Source: G965250275 sp965250275
GTDB taxonomy: Bacteria > Pseudomonadota > Alphaproteobacteria > Rhodobacterales > Rhodobacteraceae
Assembly: GCA_965250275.1 (NCBI GenBank)
Contig: OZ252297.1
Span: forward strand, 4,588,001 to 4,652,000
Direction of reading: 5' to 3'
Length of the DNA: 64,000 nucleotides
Shown: one piece after another, positions 18,282 to 27,197 of the stretch
Layout of the letters: each line of letters opens with the position of its first letter
How positions within the stretch are numbered: position 1 is the first letter of the stretch
Notes under the pieces: generated by a model
What the model was told of the DNA's origin: nothing
Databases searched by the model: none
Seen by the model: the letters and a program-made list of their open reading frames with translations, nothing else
Made by a program: the position numbers and the translations under genes

Positions 18282-19337
18282 CTAACGCGGCGCGCCAAAC
18301 CACTTGCGGTAGATCGCGTCATAGGTGCCGTCCTCGCGCAGTGCGAGCAGTGCCTGGTTCACGTCCTCGACCAGCGGGCTGCCTGTCGGAAAAACAATTC
18401 CGTAGTTCTCACGGAGAAAGACCGAACCCGCGAGGCTGGCGGTGTCGCTCCCCTGATGGGTGGCGTAGTAAGATAGGATCGGCGCATCAAATACGATAGC
18501 GTCGATTTTGCCTTCTTCGAAGTCCCACAACATCGTTTGAAGATCCTCGTAGGCCGCAAAATCTATGTCGCGCCGATCCAGGAAACCGGATGCCGTTGAT
18601 CCATCTATCGTCGCGACGCGCTGACCGTACAAGTCGTTCACCGTATTGATTGACCCTTCAATCGCATTGACGGTCATGACGGATGTGATCTTCGCCACGA
18701 AGACCGAGACGACAAAGAGAGAAGATACGACCAGCAACACACCAAAGAGGCGTCCGAAAATCGTGCGCGGCACCCGCTCTTCGAAACCACCGTTCACGAC
18801 CAGGTTCAGAGCCCACCAGAAAGACGGAAACCAGGCATGCCGCATGGGTCGATCAAAGTAAGGTTGAGCACGGCGTTCGAACCACCACATCACCATCCCC
18901 CCGCCGAGCAACACGACAAACGCGATCCCAATGGCTGCCAAAAGGTCAGAGGATATCACCGCACGCCAGATCGAGGGCAGCACCATGCTGTCCGCCGGCA
19001 CCAGAATCTGAAGGCCCGATTCAAAGATCGGATGGCTGAAATCCATAGTCGTTTCGCGGGCCGAAGTGATCGAAATGTTGGCGATGGCCAGATCGGCGCG
19101 CTCTTCAATGACGCTGCTGAGCATGTCGCCAAAGATGTCTTCCCTGACGATTTCATAATCCCATTCCAGCGCCGCAGACAGGGCTTCCAGAAGCTCCATC
19201 GAGAAGCCGGTGTCCACCCCGTCCTCAACCATGGAGAAAGGTGGGCGTGTGACAGTGGCAACCGTCAGCGTTTGCGCTGTCGCAGCAGTCTGCCAAAGTC
19301 CAATGCTTAGCAAAAGAAAGAGAACGAATCCGCGCAT
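18282..19337 (-). CDS. Prokaryotic ionotropic-glutamate-receptor-like channel (SBP split by a pore domain)
   Basis: This 351-residue protein has a signal peptide, then S1 of a bac_3 amino-acid binding domain (23-125). A TM1-pore-TM2 unit interrupts it (TM1 131-151, pore helix about 170-187, TM2 194-215), and S2 resumes at 230-351. ISITSARE supplies the ligand Arg94, and FDAP supplies Asp284. This is the GluR0 layout, so a ligand-gated channel is likely. The potassium filter of GluR0 (TVGYGD) is absent; the equivalent segment reads VVNGGFEER, so ion selectivity is unknown. The start at 19337 begins the signal peptide; the open frame to 19544 overlaps the neighbouring Hint-like gene. It follows that gene by 58 bp on the same strand. 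Confidence 0.8.
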   Translation of the reverse strand: MRGFVLFLLLSIGLWQTAATAQTLTVATVTRPPFSMVEDGVDTGFSMELLEALSAALEWDYEIVREDIFGDMLSSVIEERADLAIANISITSARETTMDFSHPIFESGLQILVPADSMVLPSIWRAVISSDLLAAIGIAFVVLLGGGMVMWWFERRAQPYFDRPMRHAWFPSFWWALNLVVNGGFEERVPRTIFGRLFGVLLVVSSLFVVSVFVAKITSVMTVNAIEGSINTVNDLYGQRVATIDGSTASGFLDRRDIDFAAYEDLQTMLWDFEEGKIDAIVFDAPILSYYATHQGSDTASLAGSVFLRENYGIVFPTGSPLVEDVNQALLALREDGTYDAIYRKWFGAPR

Positions 19338-19395
19338 CTGTCCCGCTTTTTTTCCAGCCTTAGACAGATTTTTATCGCCGGACAAGGCGAGTGCG

Positions 19396-20490
19396 TTACG
19401 CGGCGCGCTGTTCAGCCAGAACCACGGCGTCAAAGGCCCGCAGCACAGGATGTGCAGTCTGGCCATGGTCCGGCAAGGTCGAACGATCATAGCCTGACAG
19501 AAGGCTTGCCGATAAAAGCGCCGGTTTGCGCCGCAGACGCCCAATGAACAAGCTTTCGGCAGATGCGCCTGCTGCGTCGAGCGGGTCGCATGTGGGCAAC
19601 AACGCTTGTTTGTAGGTCACAAGCAGACCCGCGTCCTGATAAGCGGCGGCCATGCCCCCAACAAGGTGGCCTGCCCGAACCAGCACCGCCTCTTTGCCAA
19701 ACATGTACTCCACTTCGCTCCCGGTGATCATCAGTCTTTGAGAGGGCGCGACAAACAGGTCTCGCTGCAGACCAAAGTACGGTGCGCGCAGTCTGACTGG
19801 GCGAAATGATCCCCGGGCCGGAACTGTTCGGGAGACAATGCCCAGGACGGGAGAGATTGTACCTGCGGCGGTCCGGACGGCGTCGCCCCGCTTCAGGGTT
19901 ACCATAGGCACATATCCCGCGGCGGTCGCGATTGGCGTTGCCGCCGCAAGAGAAGGCATCGGGCCAACAGGTTCGATTTGGGTCGAAACGGCCAGATACT
20001 GAATGTCCGGCGCGAGATATCGTTGATCCGGACGCTCGACCATCGCGCGGATGTCGTCGATACGCAGTGGCCGAGGTGCCGTGACATCCGCAAGTACAAC
20101 TTGATCACTGTCCGTGCGTTCGACGGCAAGGCGTGCCCAATTGCCCGGAGCGTCCCATGTATATGTGATCCGCAGGGTGTCCATACGTCCGGACTCAGAA
20201 TGATTGACGGAACAGTGTGTGACCTCTCCTGAATGGTCGAGGACCAGAGTCAGACCGCCCCCCGGAATCGAGTTCAGCGAGAGATGAAAGGGCCAGTCTC
20301 CGTCGCGGTCATAGCGGACCAGCGGGCGTGGACGTCGTGACGGCGAAACACGGGTTTCAACGACAATTGATCCCGTTGCCAGCAGCGCATCCGAACTGGT
20401 TCCGACAAGTGGAGGATGTCCCGTCTCCGCACCCAATCCTTCTGGTGCAAAGACGAAGTCCTGTTGGCTGCCAAGCGCGATCCAAGCCAT
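19396..20490 (-). CDS. Hint-like protein with Cys-to-Ser change at the nucleophile position
   Basis: This 364-residue protein has an N-terminal concanavalin-like region of about 150 residues (beta-rich, VVETRVSPSRRPRPLVRYD). A C-terminal Hint_2-like domain follows from about residue 180. Aligned without gaps to the upstream neighbour, Ser180 takes the place of its Cys335, while T185, I187, T189, G192, P195, L199 and GD202-203 match. The SPQHRVL histidine is Q here (APSQRLM) and the FDRHQV histidine is missing. Autoprocessing is therefore doubtful, though some inteins use Ser. It starts 3 bp after the intact Hint gene and has no classical signal peptide. Confidence 0.75.
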   Translation of the reverse strand: MAWIALGSQQDFVFAPEGLGAETGHPPLVGTSSDALLATGSIVVETRVSPSRRPRPLVRYDRDGDWPFHLSLNSIPGGGLTLVLDHSGEVTHCSVNHSESGRMDTLRITYTWDAPGNWARLAVERTDSDQVVLADVTAPRPLRIDDIRAMVERPDQRYLAPDIQYLAVSTQIEPVGPMPSLAAATPIATAAGYVPMVTLKRGDAVRTAAGTISPVLGIVSRTVPARGSFRPVRLRAPYFGLQRDLFVAPSQRLMITGSEVEYMFGKEAVLVRAGHLVGGMAAAYQDAGLLVTYKQALLPTCDPLDAAGASAESLFIGRLRRKPALLSASLLSGYDRSTLPDHGQTAHPVLRAFDAVVLAEQRAA

Positions 20491-20493
20491 CGA

Positions 20494-22065
20494 TTAGGCC
20501 GCCATCGCACCGCAGAGCACCTGCGCTTCGTACTGCCTCAGCGTGCGCCGCGCCGCACCGCCATACCCTGCTCCTGTATTTGGATCGAGCTCTGGAAAGA
20601 TTCGGCAGATTTCCTCCAGAACCGGCTGCTCGAAGAGTTCGGTGGTTTGTGGACCGGGCAGGAAACTCTCGGTCTCCAGACCATCCGAAACGATCACCTG
20701 ATGGCGGTCGAACATCAGATGCACATATTGAACGTCGCCACCCTCCACCTGGGTGACCGAGCGGCTGTTCAGAAGATCCTTGGCCGCCACCAGCACCTCA
20801 CCTTCGCCGAACAGCAGTTCTGCTAGGCTGTCCCGGATCAGGACGCGATGTTGCGGAGAAACCAGCAGGTCGCGATGTGCCCCGAACGTCCCTGCTCTCA
20901 GCCGGATCGGAGCCATGTCTCCCTGAGCAGCGACCGTGCGGGTGCCCACCCATCGGATTGGGCAAGGACCATCGTCCCGTGTGTTCACGAGGTCACCGGG
21001 CCTCAGATTTTCAACTGGCCGCTCGCCCTCAGGTGTCTGGATCAGCGTACCCGCGACGAAACACGGAATGGCACTGACATTGACGAACCCGACATCCGTC
21101 GTGACGCCGTCATCGATGGTATAGGTGAAGCTGAAATCCTCAACATCACCGTCCCCGGTGACGTCAAACGACCCGTCAGTGTTCAGAGCGACGGTTTGCC
21201 CGCTGGGCAACGTGATCAGCGAACCCGCCACAACAGGTTTCCCGTTGATGTGGGTGATTGTCAGAATACCACCCGCATCGGACACATCGTTGGACAGAAC
21301 ATCAATGTTGATCGTCTCGTTGGGATACATTGTGCCGGTGTCGGAGAAGGCGATCAGGTCGGTCTGAACGCTGTCCCCGGCGATCAGGAGATTGGAATCG
21401 AAATTGCTGTCTGCGACGTCTGCGATGCCGATGCGGATGGAGTTCACTTGCCCGGCATTGACGGGCATCGTGAGGGTCATGGTGACCGTGAAGCCATCCA
21501 TTTCGGTGTTGTAGTCGCTGTCCGCGTTGTCGATGTAGAGGTTTTCGTTGTTGGTGCTGTTGACGTTGCCGGGGTCGCTGTCACCGTCACCAACCACCAG
21601 ATCGACTTGTGTGCCGTTTACCCAGACGCCGACAAAGTCCTGATACACCGAGTTTTGAAATTCAGGATACTCTTCGGAAGAAAAGACGAACTGCATCGTC
21701 ATGAAGTTCGAATCCGGGATGAAATCGACGTCCAGAAAGGCTGCGTCGAATGCGCGCGCACCAGCTGCGGCGTTAAAGTCCGGGTTGTTGTTCACGCCGA
21801 ATGTGTTTGTCGACGTGTTGGTGTCCTGATTGGCGTCCCCGCTCGAATTGGTGAAATCCCGAACGCGGCCGGTGGACAAAATCACTCCTGAATCGCCCGG
21901 AACCACGCCCGGAGAGGTCGTATCTCCGCCGGAGTAGATGCCCGAGGACCTGTTGTCCCCGCTGAAGGATGCGCCCTCGACTGACACGCCTTCGCCAAAG
22001 ATCGCCTCCGCCATTTGAATGGCACTGGCCGACTCGTTGATCGAAAGCTCCGACGCGGTCACCAT
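20494..22065 (-). CDS. Choice-of-anchor L / Hint domain secreted protein
   Basis: This protein of about 523 residues has three parts. A choice-of-anchor L domain runs from about residue 10 to 225 (SSEEYPEFQNSVYQDFVGVWVNG is diagnostic); a cadherin/VCBS-like repeat from 235 to 330 (NIDVLSNDVSDAGG, SFTYTIDDG); and a Hint_2 domain begins at Cys335 (CFVAGTLIQTPEGERPVENLRPGD) with SPQHRVL and FDRHQV histidine blocks. The Asp/Asn-rich, acidic composition and lack of a Sec signal fit type I secretion, which is inference. The start at 22065 follows a GAGG site; the frame is open to 22140. Hint domains of this class are thought to self-cleave. Confidence 0.85.
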   Translation of the reverse strand: MVTASELSINESASAIQMAEAIFGEGVSVEGASFSGDNRSSGIYSGGDTTSPGVVPGDSGVILSTGRVRDFTNSSGDANQDTNTSTNTFGVNNNPDFNAAAGARAFDAAFLDVDFIPDSNFMTMQFVFSSEEYPEFQNSVYQDFVGVWVNGTQVDLVVGDGDSDPGNVNSTNNENLYIDNADSDYNTEMDGFTVTMTLTMPVNAGQVNSIRIGIADVADSNFDSNLLIAGDSVQTDLIAFSDTGTMYPNETINIDVLSNDVSDAGGILTITHINGKPVVAGSLITLPSGQTVALNTDGSFDVTGDGDVEDFSFTYTIDDGVTTDVGFVNVSAIPCFVAGTLIQTPEGERPVENLRPGDLVNTRDDGPCPIRWVGTRTVAAQGDMAPIRLRAGTFGAHRDLLVSPQHRVLIRDSLAELLFGEGEVLVAAKDLLNSRSVTQVEGGDVQYVHLMFDRHQVIVSDGLETESFLPGPQTTELFEQPVLEEICRIFPELDPNTGAGYGGAARRTLRQYEAQVLCGAMAA

Positions 22066-22339
22066 GATCTGCCTCACCTGAGCGAACACAAGGCAAATCA
22101 CCCGGCGTGTCAGGAGAACCCTGATCGACTCCGGTCGCACACCGCTTCCGCGCTGTGGCTATGGTCTTGGCGTTTCGGCCAAACTGCTGGATGCCCTGCC
22201 TCGGGTCATTTTTATCGTTGAAAGCTAGCATGCGCCTTCGCAGCCTGTTAACCCGCTCCGGAGGCAAACCGGGCGCAAACGCGTCCTTTTGGCCACAATT
22301 TGGCCTTCTTTTGACGAACCGCAGACCTGAGGACGCGCG

Positions 22340-23485
22340 ATGACCGCAACCGATCCTGTCGAACTCACCGCAGCCCTTGTGCGCTGCCCATCCGTCACGC
22401 CGGAAGAAGGAGGCGCGTTGCAGCATCTGCACGCGTTGCTGTCTTCCGCCGGGTTCGAGTGCACGTGGGCGGATCGCGGTGCGGTGCGCAATCTCTTTGC
22501 TCGCTGGGGCGAGAAAGGGCACCCGCGCACCTTCGGATTCAACGGCCACACCGACGTGGTGCCTGTCGGCGACGACCAGGCGTGGCGCTTTCCACCGTTT
22601 GATGCACGGATCGAGCAAGGCGTGCTCTACGGGCGCGGCGCCACAGACATGAAGTCAGGTGTCGCCGCGTTTGCGGCTGCCGCGATCGACCTCGTGTCGA
22701 ACACGCCACCAGATGGTGCCGTCGTTCTGGCCATCACTGGCGATGAGGAAGGGGACGCGACTGACGGTACCACGGCCTTGCTCGACCACATGGATCGTGC
22801 CGGAGAGGCGCTCTCGGTTTGTCTGGTTGGCGAACCCACCTGCCCTGAGCAGTTGGGCGACATGATCAAAATCGGGCGGCGTGGCTCCATGTCGGCTTGG
22901 TTCACGATCACCGGAATCCAGGGTCACTCGGCTTACCCCCATCGGGCCAAAAACCCATTGCCCGCGATGATGCGACTGATGGATCGGCTGGCAAGCCACA
23001 CGCTGGACACCGGGACCGAGCACTTCGACCCCTCCACGCTGGCCGTGGTCAGTGTCGACACGGGAAACCCCGCGACAAATGTAATCCCGGCGCGCTGCAC
23101 CAGCGCCGTGAACATCCGATTCAACGACAGCCACAGTGGTGCGTCGCTCAAAGCCTGGTTGGAGGCCGAAGCCGAGGACGTCGCGCGCGCATTCGATGTC
23201 GACGTCGCGATGAAGGTAAAGATTTCGGGCGAAAGCTTCATCACCCCGCCCGGCGCTCTGTCTGGACTTGTCGCGCGCGCTGTCGAGGCGGAGACCGGGG
23301 TGCAGCCCGAACTCTCCACCACCGGCGGCACGTCAGACGCGCGGTTCATCAAAAGCCATTGCCCAGTGGTGGAATTCGGATTGGTCGGAAAGACCATGCA
23401 TCAGGTCGACGAGTGTGTTGCGGTTGCCGACATTCAAAGGCTGAAGTCGATCTATGAACGCATTCTGAAAGACTATTTCGCATGA
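22340..23485 (+). CDS. dapE: Succinyl-diaminopimelate desuccinylase
   Basis: This 381-residue M20-family metallohydrolase removes succinate from N-succinyl-LL-diaminopimelate in lysine and cell-wall synthesis. Metal and catalytic residues are in NGHTDVVP (His68, Asp70), YGRGATDMKSG (Asp101), TGDEEGDATDGT (the Glu pair) and the FGLVGKTMHQVDE block near the end. The length is standard. Its stop overlaps the start of the next gene (ATGA), and the following three genes are probably in the same operon. The 274 bp upstream, divergent from the Hint gene, carries a direct repeat TTTGGCC-N4-TTTGGCC at 22288-22305. Confidence 0.96.
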   Translation: MTATDPVELTAALVRCPSVTPEEGGALQHLHALLSSAGFECTWADRGAVRNLFARWGEKGHPRTFGFNGHTDVVPVGDDQAWRFPPFDARIEQGVLYGRGATDMKSGVAAFAAAAIDLVSNTPPDGAVVLAITGDEEGDATDGTTALLDHMDRAGEALSVCLVGEPTCPEQLGDMIKIGRRGSMSAWFTITGIQGHSAYPHRAKNPLPAMMRLMDRLASHTLDTGTEHFDPSTLAVVSVDTGNPATNVIPARCTSAVNIRFNDSHSGASLKAWLEAEAEDVARAFDVDVAMKVKISGESFITPPGALSGLVARAVEAETGVQPELSTTGGTSDARFIKSHCPVVEFGLVGKTMHQVDECVAVADIQRLKSIYERILKDYFA

Positions 23486-23901
23486 AAGACGTAACCATCG
23501 CCGTATGTGACGACCCCGAGCCATGCTACCGGATACGCCACTCGGTGTTCATCGATGAACAGGGGTTTCCGGAGGATCGCGACGAGCTGGACGAAACCGC
23601 AACTCATATTCTGGCGATGGCGAATGGCCAACCAATTGGCGCTGCGCGGATCGTCTTTGAGGATCAAACGGCCAAGATCGGACGCGTTTGTCTGATCCCG
23701 TCGGCGCGCGGCGCTGGATTGGGTGCGGCTCTGATCCAGAACGCACTTGAAATCGCCCGAGACGCACCGGCGATCAAGATCGCCAAGCTTAGCGCGCAGG
23801 TCAGCGCAATGGGCTTTTACCAGGCCCTTGGGTTTGTGGCCGAGGGCTCGGTTTACGATGACCTTGGCGTACCCCACCGCATGATGGCGCGTGCATTGTG
23901 A
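23482..23901 (+). CDS. GNAT family N-acetyltransferase (ElaA-like)
   Basis: This 139-residue protein is a single GNAT domain. It has the RIRHSVFIDEQGFPEDRDELD opening typical of ElaA-like acetyltransferases, the acetyl-CoA loop RVCLIPSARGAGLGAALI near residue 70, and the FYQALGFVAEGSVYDDLGVPHRMM C-terminal motif. The substrate is unknown. The start overlaps dapE by four bases and its end overlaps the next gene by four bases, so the three are translationally coupled. Confidence 0.88.
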   Translation: MKDVTIAVCDDPEPCYRIRHSVFIDEQGFPEDRDELDETATHILAMANGQPIGAARIVFEDQTAKIGRVCLIPSARGAGLGAALIQNALEIARDAPAIKIAKLSAQVSAMGFYQALGFVAEGSVYDDLGVPHRMMARAL

Positions 23902-24485
23902 GACCTCAAACGCTGGTTCTGATGATCAAGGAACCGAGGCCGGGGCAGGTCAAATCACGGCTTGGCCGGGACATCGGAATGGTACCGGCGGCTTGGTGGT
24001 TTCGGCATCAATGCAGGTCCCTAATCAGGCGATTGCGTGATCCGCGCTGGACCATGGTGCTCGCGGTTTCGCCGGACCGTGCCGGAATGCTCAGCCGTGT
24101 CTGGCCCCCGGGCGTCGCGCGCAATCCGCAGGCCCATGGTGCGCTGGGGGTCAGAATGAAGCGCCAAATCGAGAAGGTTTCAGGACCGGTCTGCGTCATT
24201 GGCGCGGATATCCCCGGGATCGGACGCCGGCACATCGCGCGCGCGTTTCACGCTCTGGGATCTTATGACACCGTGTTTGGACCAGCGCACGACGGTGGCT
24301 ATTGGCTGATCGGATGGGCTGGCCGTCGGAAGATGCCGCGCAGTGCCTTGCGCAATGTCCGCTGGTCAACAGAGCATGCCTTGGCAGACAGCATTGCTTC
24401 GTTGCCGGGCTGCCGCATCGCCCTCACCGACTGCCTTCGGGATGTGGACACGATTGAGGATCTACATCGGGCATCGCGCCCTTGA
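23898..24485 (+). CDS. DUF2064 / TIGR04282-type glycosyltransferase-like protein
   Basis: This 195-residue nucleotide-diphospho-sugar-transferase-like protein has the KEPRPGQVKSRLGRDIG N-terminal motif (a nucleotide-binding lysine/arginine pattern), CVIGADIPGI (metal-binding Asp) and GPAHDGGYWLIGW. The family includes proteins placed in arsenosugar biosynthesis, but no arsenic genes are seen here. The start is GTG, overlapping the GNAT stop. It may be more distantly related to MobA/CofC-type nucleotidyltransferases. Confidence 0.8.
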   Translation: MRPQTLVLMIKEPRPGQVKSRLGRDIGMVPAAWWFRHQCRSLIRRLRDPRWTMVLAVSPDRAGMLSRVWPPGVARNPQAHGALGVRMKRQIEKVSGPVCVIGADIPGIGRRHIARAFHALGSYDTVFGPAHDGGYWLIGWAGRRKMPRSALRNVRWSTEHALADSIASLPGCRIALTDCLRDVDTIEDLHRASRP

Positions 24486-24549
24486 TCCAACGTTTATCGG
24501 AAAGCAGTTTCGGAATGACGTGCCTATGCCCGCGTGTTACGTGAAGCCC

Positions 24550-26808
24550 ATGACGCGCATCCCGACCAAGGCAGAAATCCTCGACTGGATCTCGGCCAAC
24601 CCCACTCAGACCTCAAAACGCGATATCGCCAAGGCTTTCGGCATCAAGGGCGCCAGCCGGATCGACCTGAAACAAGTGCTCAAAGAATTGGAGGCTGAAG
24701 GTCATCTGGAAAAGCGCAAACGCAGCTACCGCGACCCGGATCGTCTGCCACCGGTCAGTATCCTGCAGGTGAAGGCGCCAAACGAAGATGGCGATCTTTT
24801 TGCGCGCCCGCTGGAGTGGCACGGTGACGGTGTCGAGCCAGTTGTATTGATTGTCGCGCGCGCATCCGACCCGGCCCTGGGCGAAGGTGATCGGATCCTC
24901 GCGCGGCTGACCTTGGTCAAAGAGGAGGACCACAACTACGAAGCCCGGCTGATACGGCGGATTGGCACAAACCCCCGTCGCATCCTTGGCGTCTTCCGAA
25001 AGACGGCAGAAGGCGGTCGTATCCTGCCCATCGACAAAGCCGCGGGAACCGAGTGGCAAGTGGCTGAGGCCGCCCGTCACGGCGCACGCGACGGTGAGTT
25101 GGTTGAGGCCGAGCAGGCCGGTCCGAAAGGCCGGCTGGGGCTTCCAAAAGCGCGCGTCGTAGAACGGTTGGGAGATCCGAGCGCCCCGCGCGCCGTTTCG
25201 CTGATTGCGATCCATCAGCATGGCATCCCCGACAGCTTTCCGGATGCTGTGATCGCCGAAGCCGACGACGCCAAGCCAATCGGCCCGAAGGGGCGCGATG
25301 ATCTGAGAGACTTGCCCCTCATTACGATCGATCCTTCAGATGCACGCGATCATGACGATGCCTGCTATGCGCATCCCGATGAAGACCCCAAAAATGCCGG
25401 CGGGCACGTGGTCTGGGTCGCAATCGCCGATGTCGCCGCCTATGTGCGGTCCGGCACGGCTCTTGACCGGGAGGCACGCAAACGAGGCAACTCGAGCTAC
25501 TTTCCGGATCGTGTCGTACCCATGCTGCCAGATCGTTTGTCCGGAGACCTGTGTTCGTTGCACGAGGGTGTACCCCGCCCATGCGTGGCGGTGCGGATGC
25601 AACTGGACGCCAAAGGCAACAAGATAGGCCACACATTTGTTCGCGGGCTCATGCGATCTGCCGCGTCGTTGCATTACCAGGAAGTCCAGGACGCGATCGA
25701 CGGCCGTCCCAACGACCGGACCGAGCCGTTGCTGGAGCCCGTTCTGAAGCAGCTCTATGCGGCATACGAGGCGCTGGTCACCGCGCGCAGCCAGCGACAG
25801 CCTTTGGACCTCGATTTGCCGGAACGACGCATCGTTCTTGACGAAGATGGCACGGTTGCCTCTGTCAATTTCCGGGACCGGTTGGACGCCCACAGGCTGA
25901 TCGAAGAGTTCATGGTTCTGGCAAACGTCGCGGCGGCGGAGACACTGATCGCAAAGCGATCGCCGATTTTGTTCCGTGTGCACGAAGAACCCGCTCCAGA
26001 GAAACTCGATGCGCTGCGTGAAACCGCACAAGCTGCTGGGTATACTCTGGCCAAAGGACAGGTTCTGAAAACACAACATCTCAATCAGCTGTTGAACGCC
26101 GCGGCGGGATCGGATGATGCCGAACTGATCAATTTGTCGACGCTCCGGTCGATGACCCAAGCCTATTATAGTCCCGAGAACTATGGACACTTCGGGCTGG
26201 CCTTGGCGCAGTATGCGCATTTCACATCACCGATCCGTCGTTATGCGGACCTCGTCGTTCATCGCGCGCTCGTAACGGCGCATGGCTGGGGCAAAGACGG
26301 GCTGCGGCCCGAAGAGATCGACCGGATGGAAGAGACCGCGACTCACATCTCTGAAACCGAACGCCGATCGATGATAGCAGAGCGCGATACAACCGATCGC
26401 TATTTGGCGGCCTATCTGAGCGAACGCGTTGGCAACGAGTTTCAGGGACGGATCAGTGGAATCGCGCGGTTCGGGGCCTTCGTTAAACTGGATGAAACCG
26501 GTGCAGATGGTCTGATCCCGATCCGGTCGCTGGGGCGGGAGTACTTTCACTTTGACCGTGACGAGGGAACCCTGATGGGGTCGGACACCGGGCTCACCAT
26601 TTCGATCGGACAGCGCGTGACCGTCCGCCTGGCAGAAGCGACACCGGTCACAGGCGGGCTGGAATTGGAACTTCTCTCCATCGAGGACAAGGCACTGCCG
26701 AAAGGACCTTCACCAGCCGGGCGCGGCCCACGGCGCAAATCTGCGTCCGGCAAGCGCAAGTCCGCAAAGCTCAAACGAAAGGTCGAACGCCGTCGCCGTC
26801 AGAGGTGA
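24550..26808 (+). CDS. rnr: Ribonuclease R
   Basis: This 3'-5' exoribonuclease of the RNase II/RNB superfamily has about 752 residues and degrades structured RNA. In order: an N-terminal helix-turn-helix (RDIAKAFGIKGASRIDLKQVL), cold-shock-like OB folds, the RNB catalytic domain with the TIDPSDARDHDDA aspartate cluster near residue 260, the YAHFTSPIRRYADLVVHRAL block, an S1 domain (FQGRISGIARFGAFVKL) and a Lys/Arg-rich tail. ATG 24526, 24 bases upstream, is an alternative start. Its last 10 bases overlap the convergent DUF1801 gene. Confidence 0.95.
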   Translation: MTRIPTKAEILDWISANPTQTSKRDIAKAFGIKGASRIDLKQVLKELEAEGHLEKRKRSYRDPDRLPPVSILQVKAPNEDGDLFARPLEWHGDGVEPVVLIVARASDPALGEGDRILARLTLVKEEDHNYEARLIRRIGTNPRRILGVFRKTAEGGRILPIDKAAGTEWQVAEAARHGARDGELVEAEQAGPKGRLGLPKARVVERLGDPSAPRAVSLIAIHQHGIPDSFPDAVIAEADDAKPIGPKGRDDLRDLPLITIDPSDARDHDDACYAHPDEDPKNAGGHVVWVAIADVAAYVRSGTALDREARKRGNSSYFPDRVVPMLPDRLSGDLCSLHEGVPRPCVAVRMQLDAKGNKIGHTFVRGLMRSAASLHYQEVQDAIDGRPNDRTEPLLEPVLKQLYAAYEALVTARSQRQPLDLDLPERRIVLDEDGTVASVNFRDRLDAHRLIEEFMVLANVAAAETLIAKRSPILFRVHEEPAPEKLDALRETAQAAGYTLAKGQVLKTQHLNQLLNAAAGSDDAELINLSTLRSMTQAYYSPENYGHFGLALAQYAHFTSPIRRYADLVVHRALVTAHGWGKDGLRPEEIDRMEETATHISETERRSMIAERDTTDRYLAAYLSERVGNEFQGRISGIARFGAFVKLDETGADGLIPIRSLGREYFHFDRDEGTLMGSDTGLTISIGQRVTVRLAEATPVTGGLELELLSIEDKALPKGPSPAGRGPRRKSASGKRKSAKLKRKVERRRRQR

Positions 26809-27197
26809 TATGTCAGCGCCCTCGCAATCAACCAGCCGTGCCGATCGGAATCAATTTCGTCAGGTCGGTCAAAGAGAACCGCCCGATTTCCTTCACATCG
26901 ATCAACATCAGGAAACATCTCCTGATGATCCGCGATCAAACTGGTCTGGCAATGCACGAACAATGCAAACCGCGCCGCCTTGGGCACGCCAAGGCGGACA
27001 GTGGTTCCGGATCGCGTCACCGGCGTCAGGTATGCGGGTTGCCCCCAACGCAACGACTCTTCTAACCGCCCGACCCGTTTATGCTCGGCGGCCACCTCAA
27101 AGATCAGGTCCCGCAGTTTGAGCAAGCCGGGTCGCGCATCGTCGGGCAGGTCGGCAAAGGCCAAAGCCACGGCGTCAGAGGCAAAAGGAGGGTTCAT
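26799..27197 (-). CDS. DUF1801 domain protein
   Basis: This 132-residue protein has a single DUF1801 (YdhG-like) domain with typical features: a helical start (LPDDARPGLLKLRDLIFEVA), ESLRWGQPAYLTP near residue 46 and RFALFVHCQTSLIADHQEMFP near 75. Function is unknown; the fold resembles the frataxin-like or SRPBCC-adjacent small domains used in stress proteins. Its start overlaps the stop of the GST gene by four bases, so the pair is co-transcribed. Its 3' end overlaps rnr. Confidence 0.82.
   Translation of the reverse strand: MNPPFASDAVALAFADLPDDARPGLLKLRDLIFEVAAEHKRVGRLEESLRWGQPAYLTPVTRSGTTVRLGVPKAARFALFVHCQTSLIADHQEMFPDVDRCEGNRAVLFDRPDEIDSDRHGWLIARALTYHL

Noticed and set aside
20848..21891. 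347-residue open frame antisense to the choice-of-anchor L gene
   Set aside because: It is the complement of a clear coding domain, and the composition (many Val/Asp/Gly repeats) reflects the repeats of the real gene.
22288..22305. Direct repeat TTTGGCC-N4-TTTGGCC before dapE
   Set aside because: Seven bases twice is easily chance, and the spacing does not match a known regulator; kept only as a remark under dapE.
24526..24549. Alternative rnr start at ATG 24526
   Set aside because: The eight extra residues (MPACYVKP) are not part of the conserved HTH region and neither start has a strong ribosome binding site; 24550 was kept with a note.
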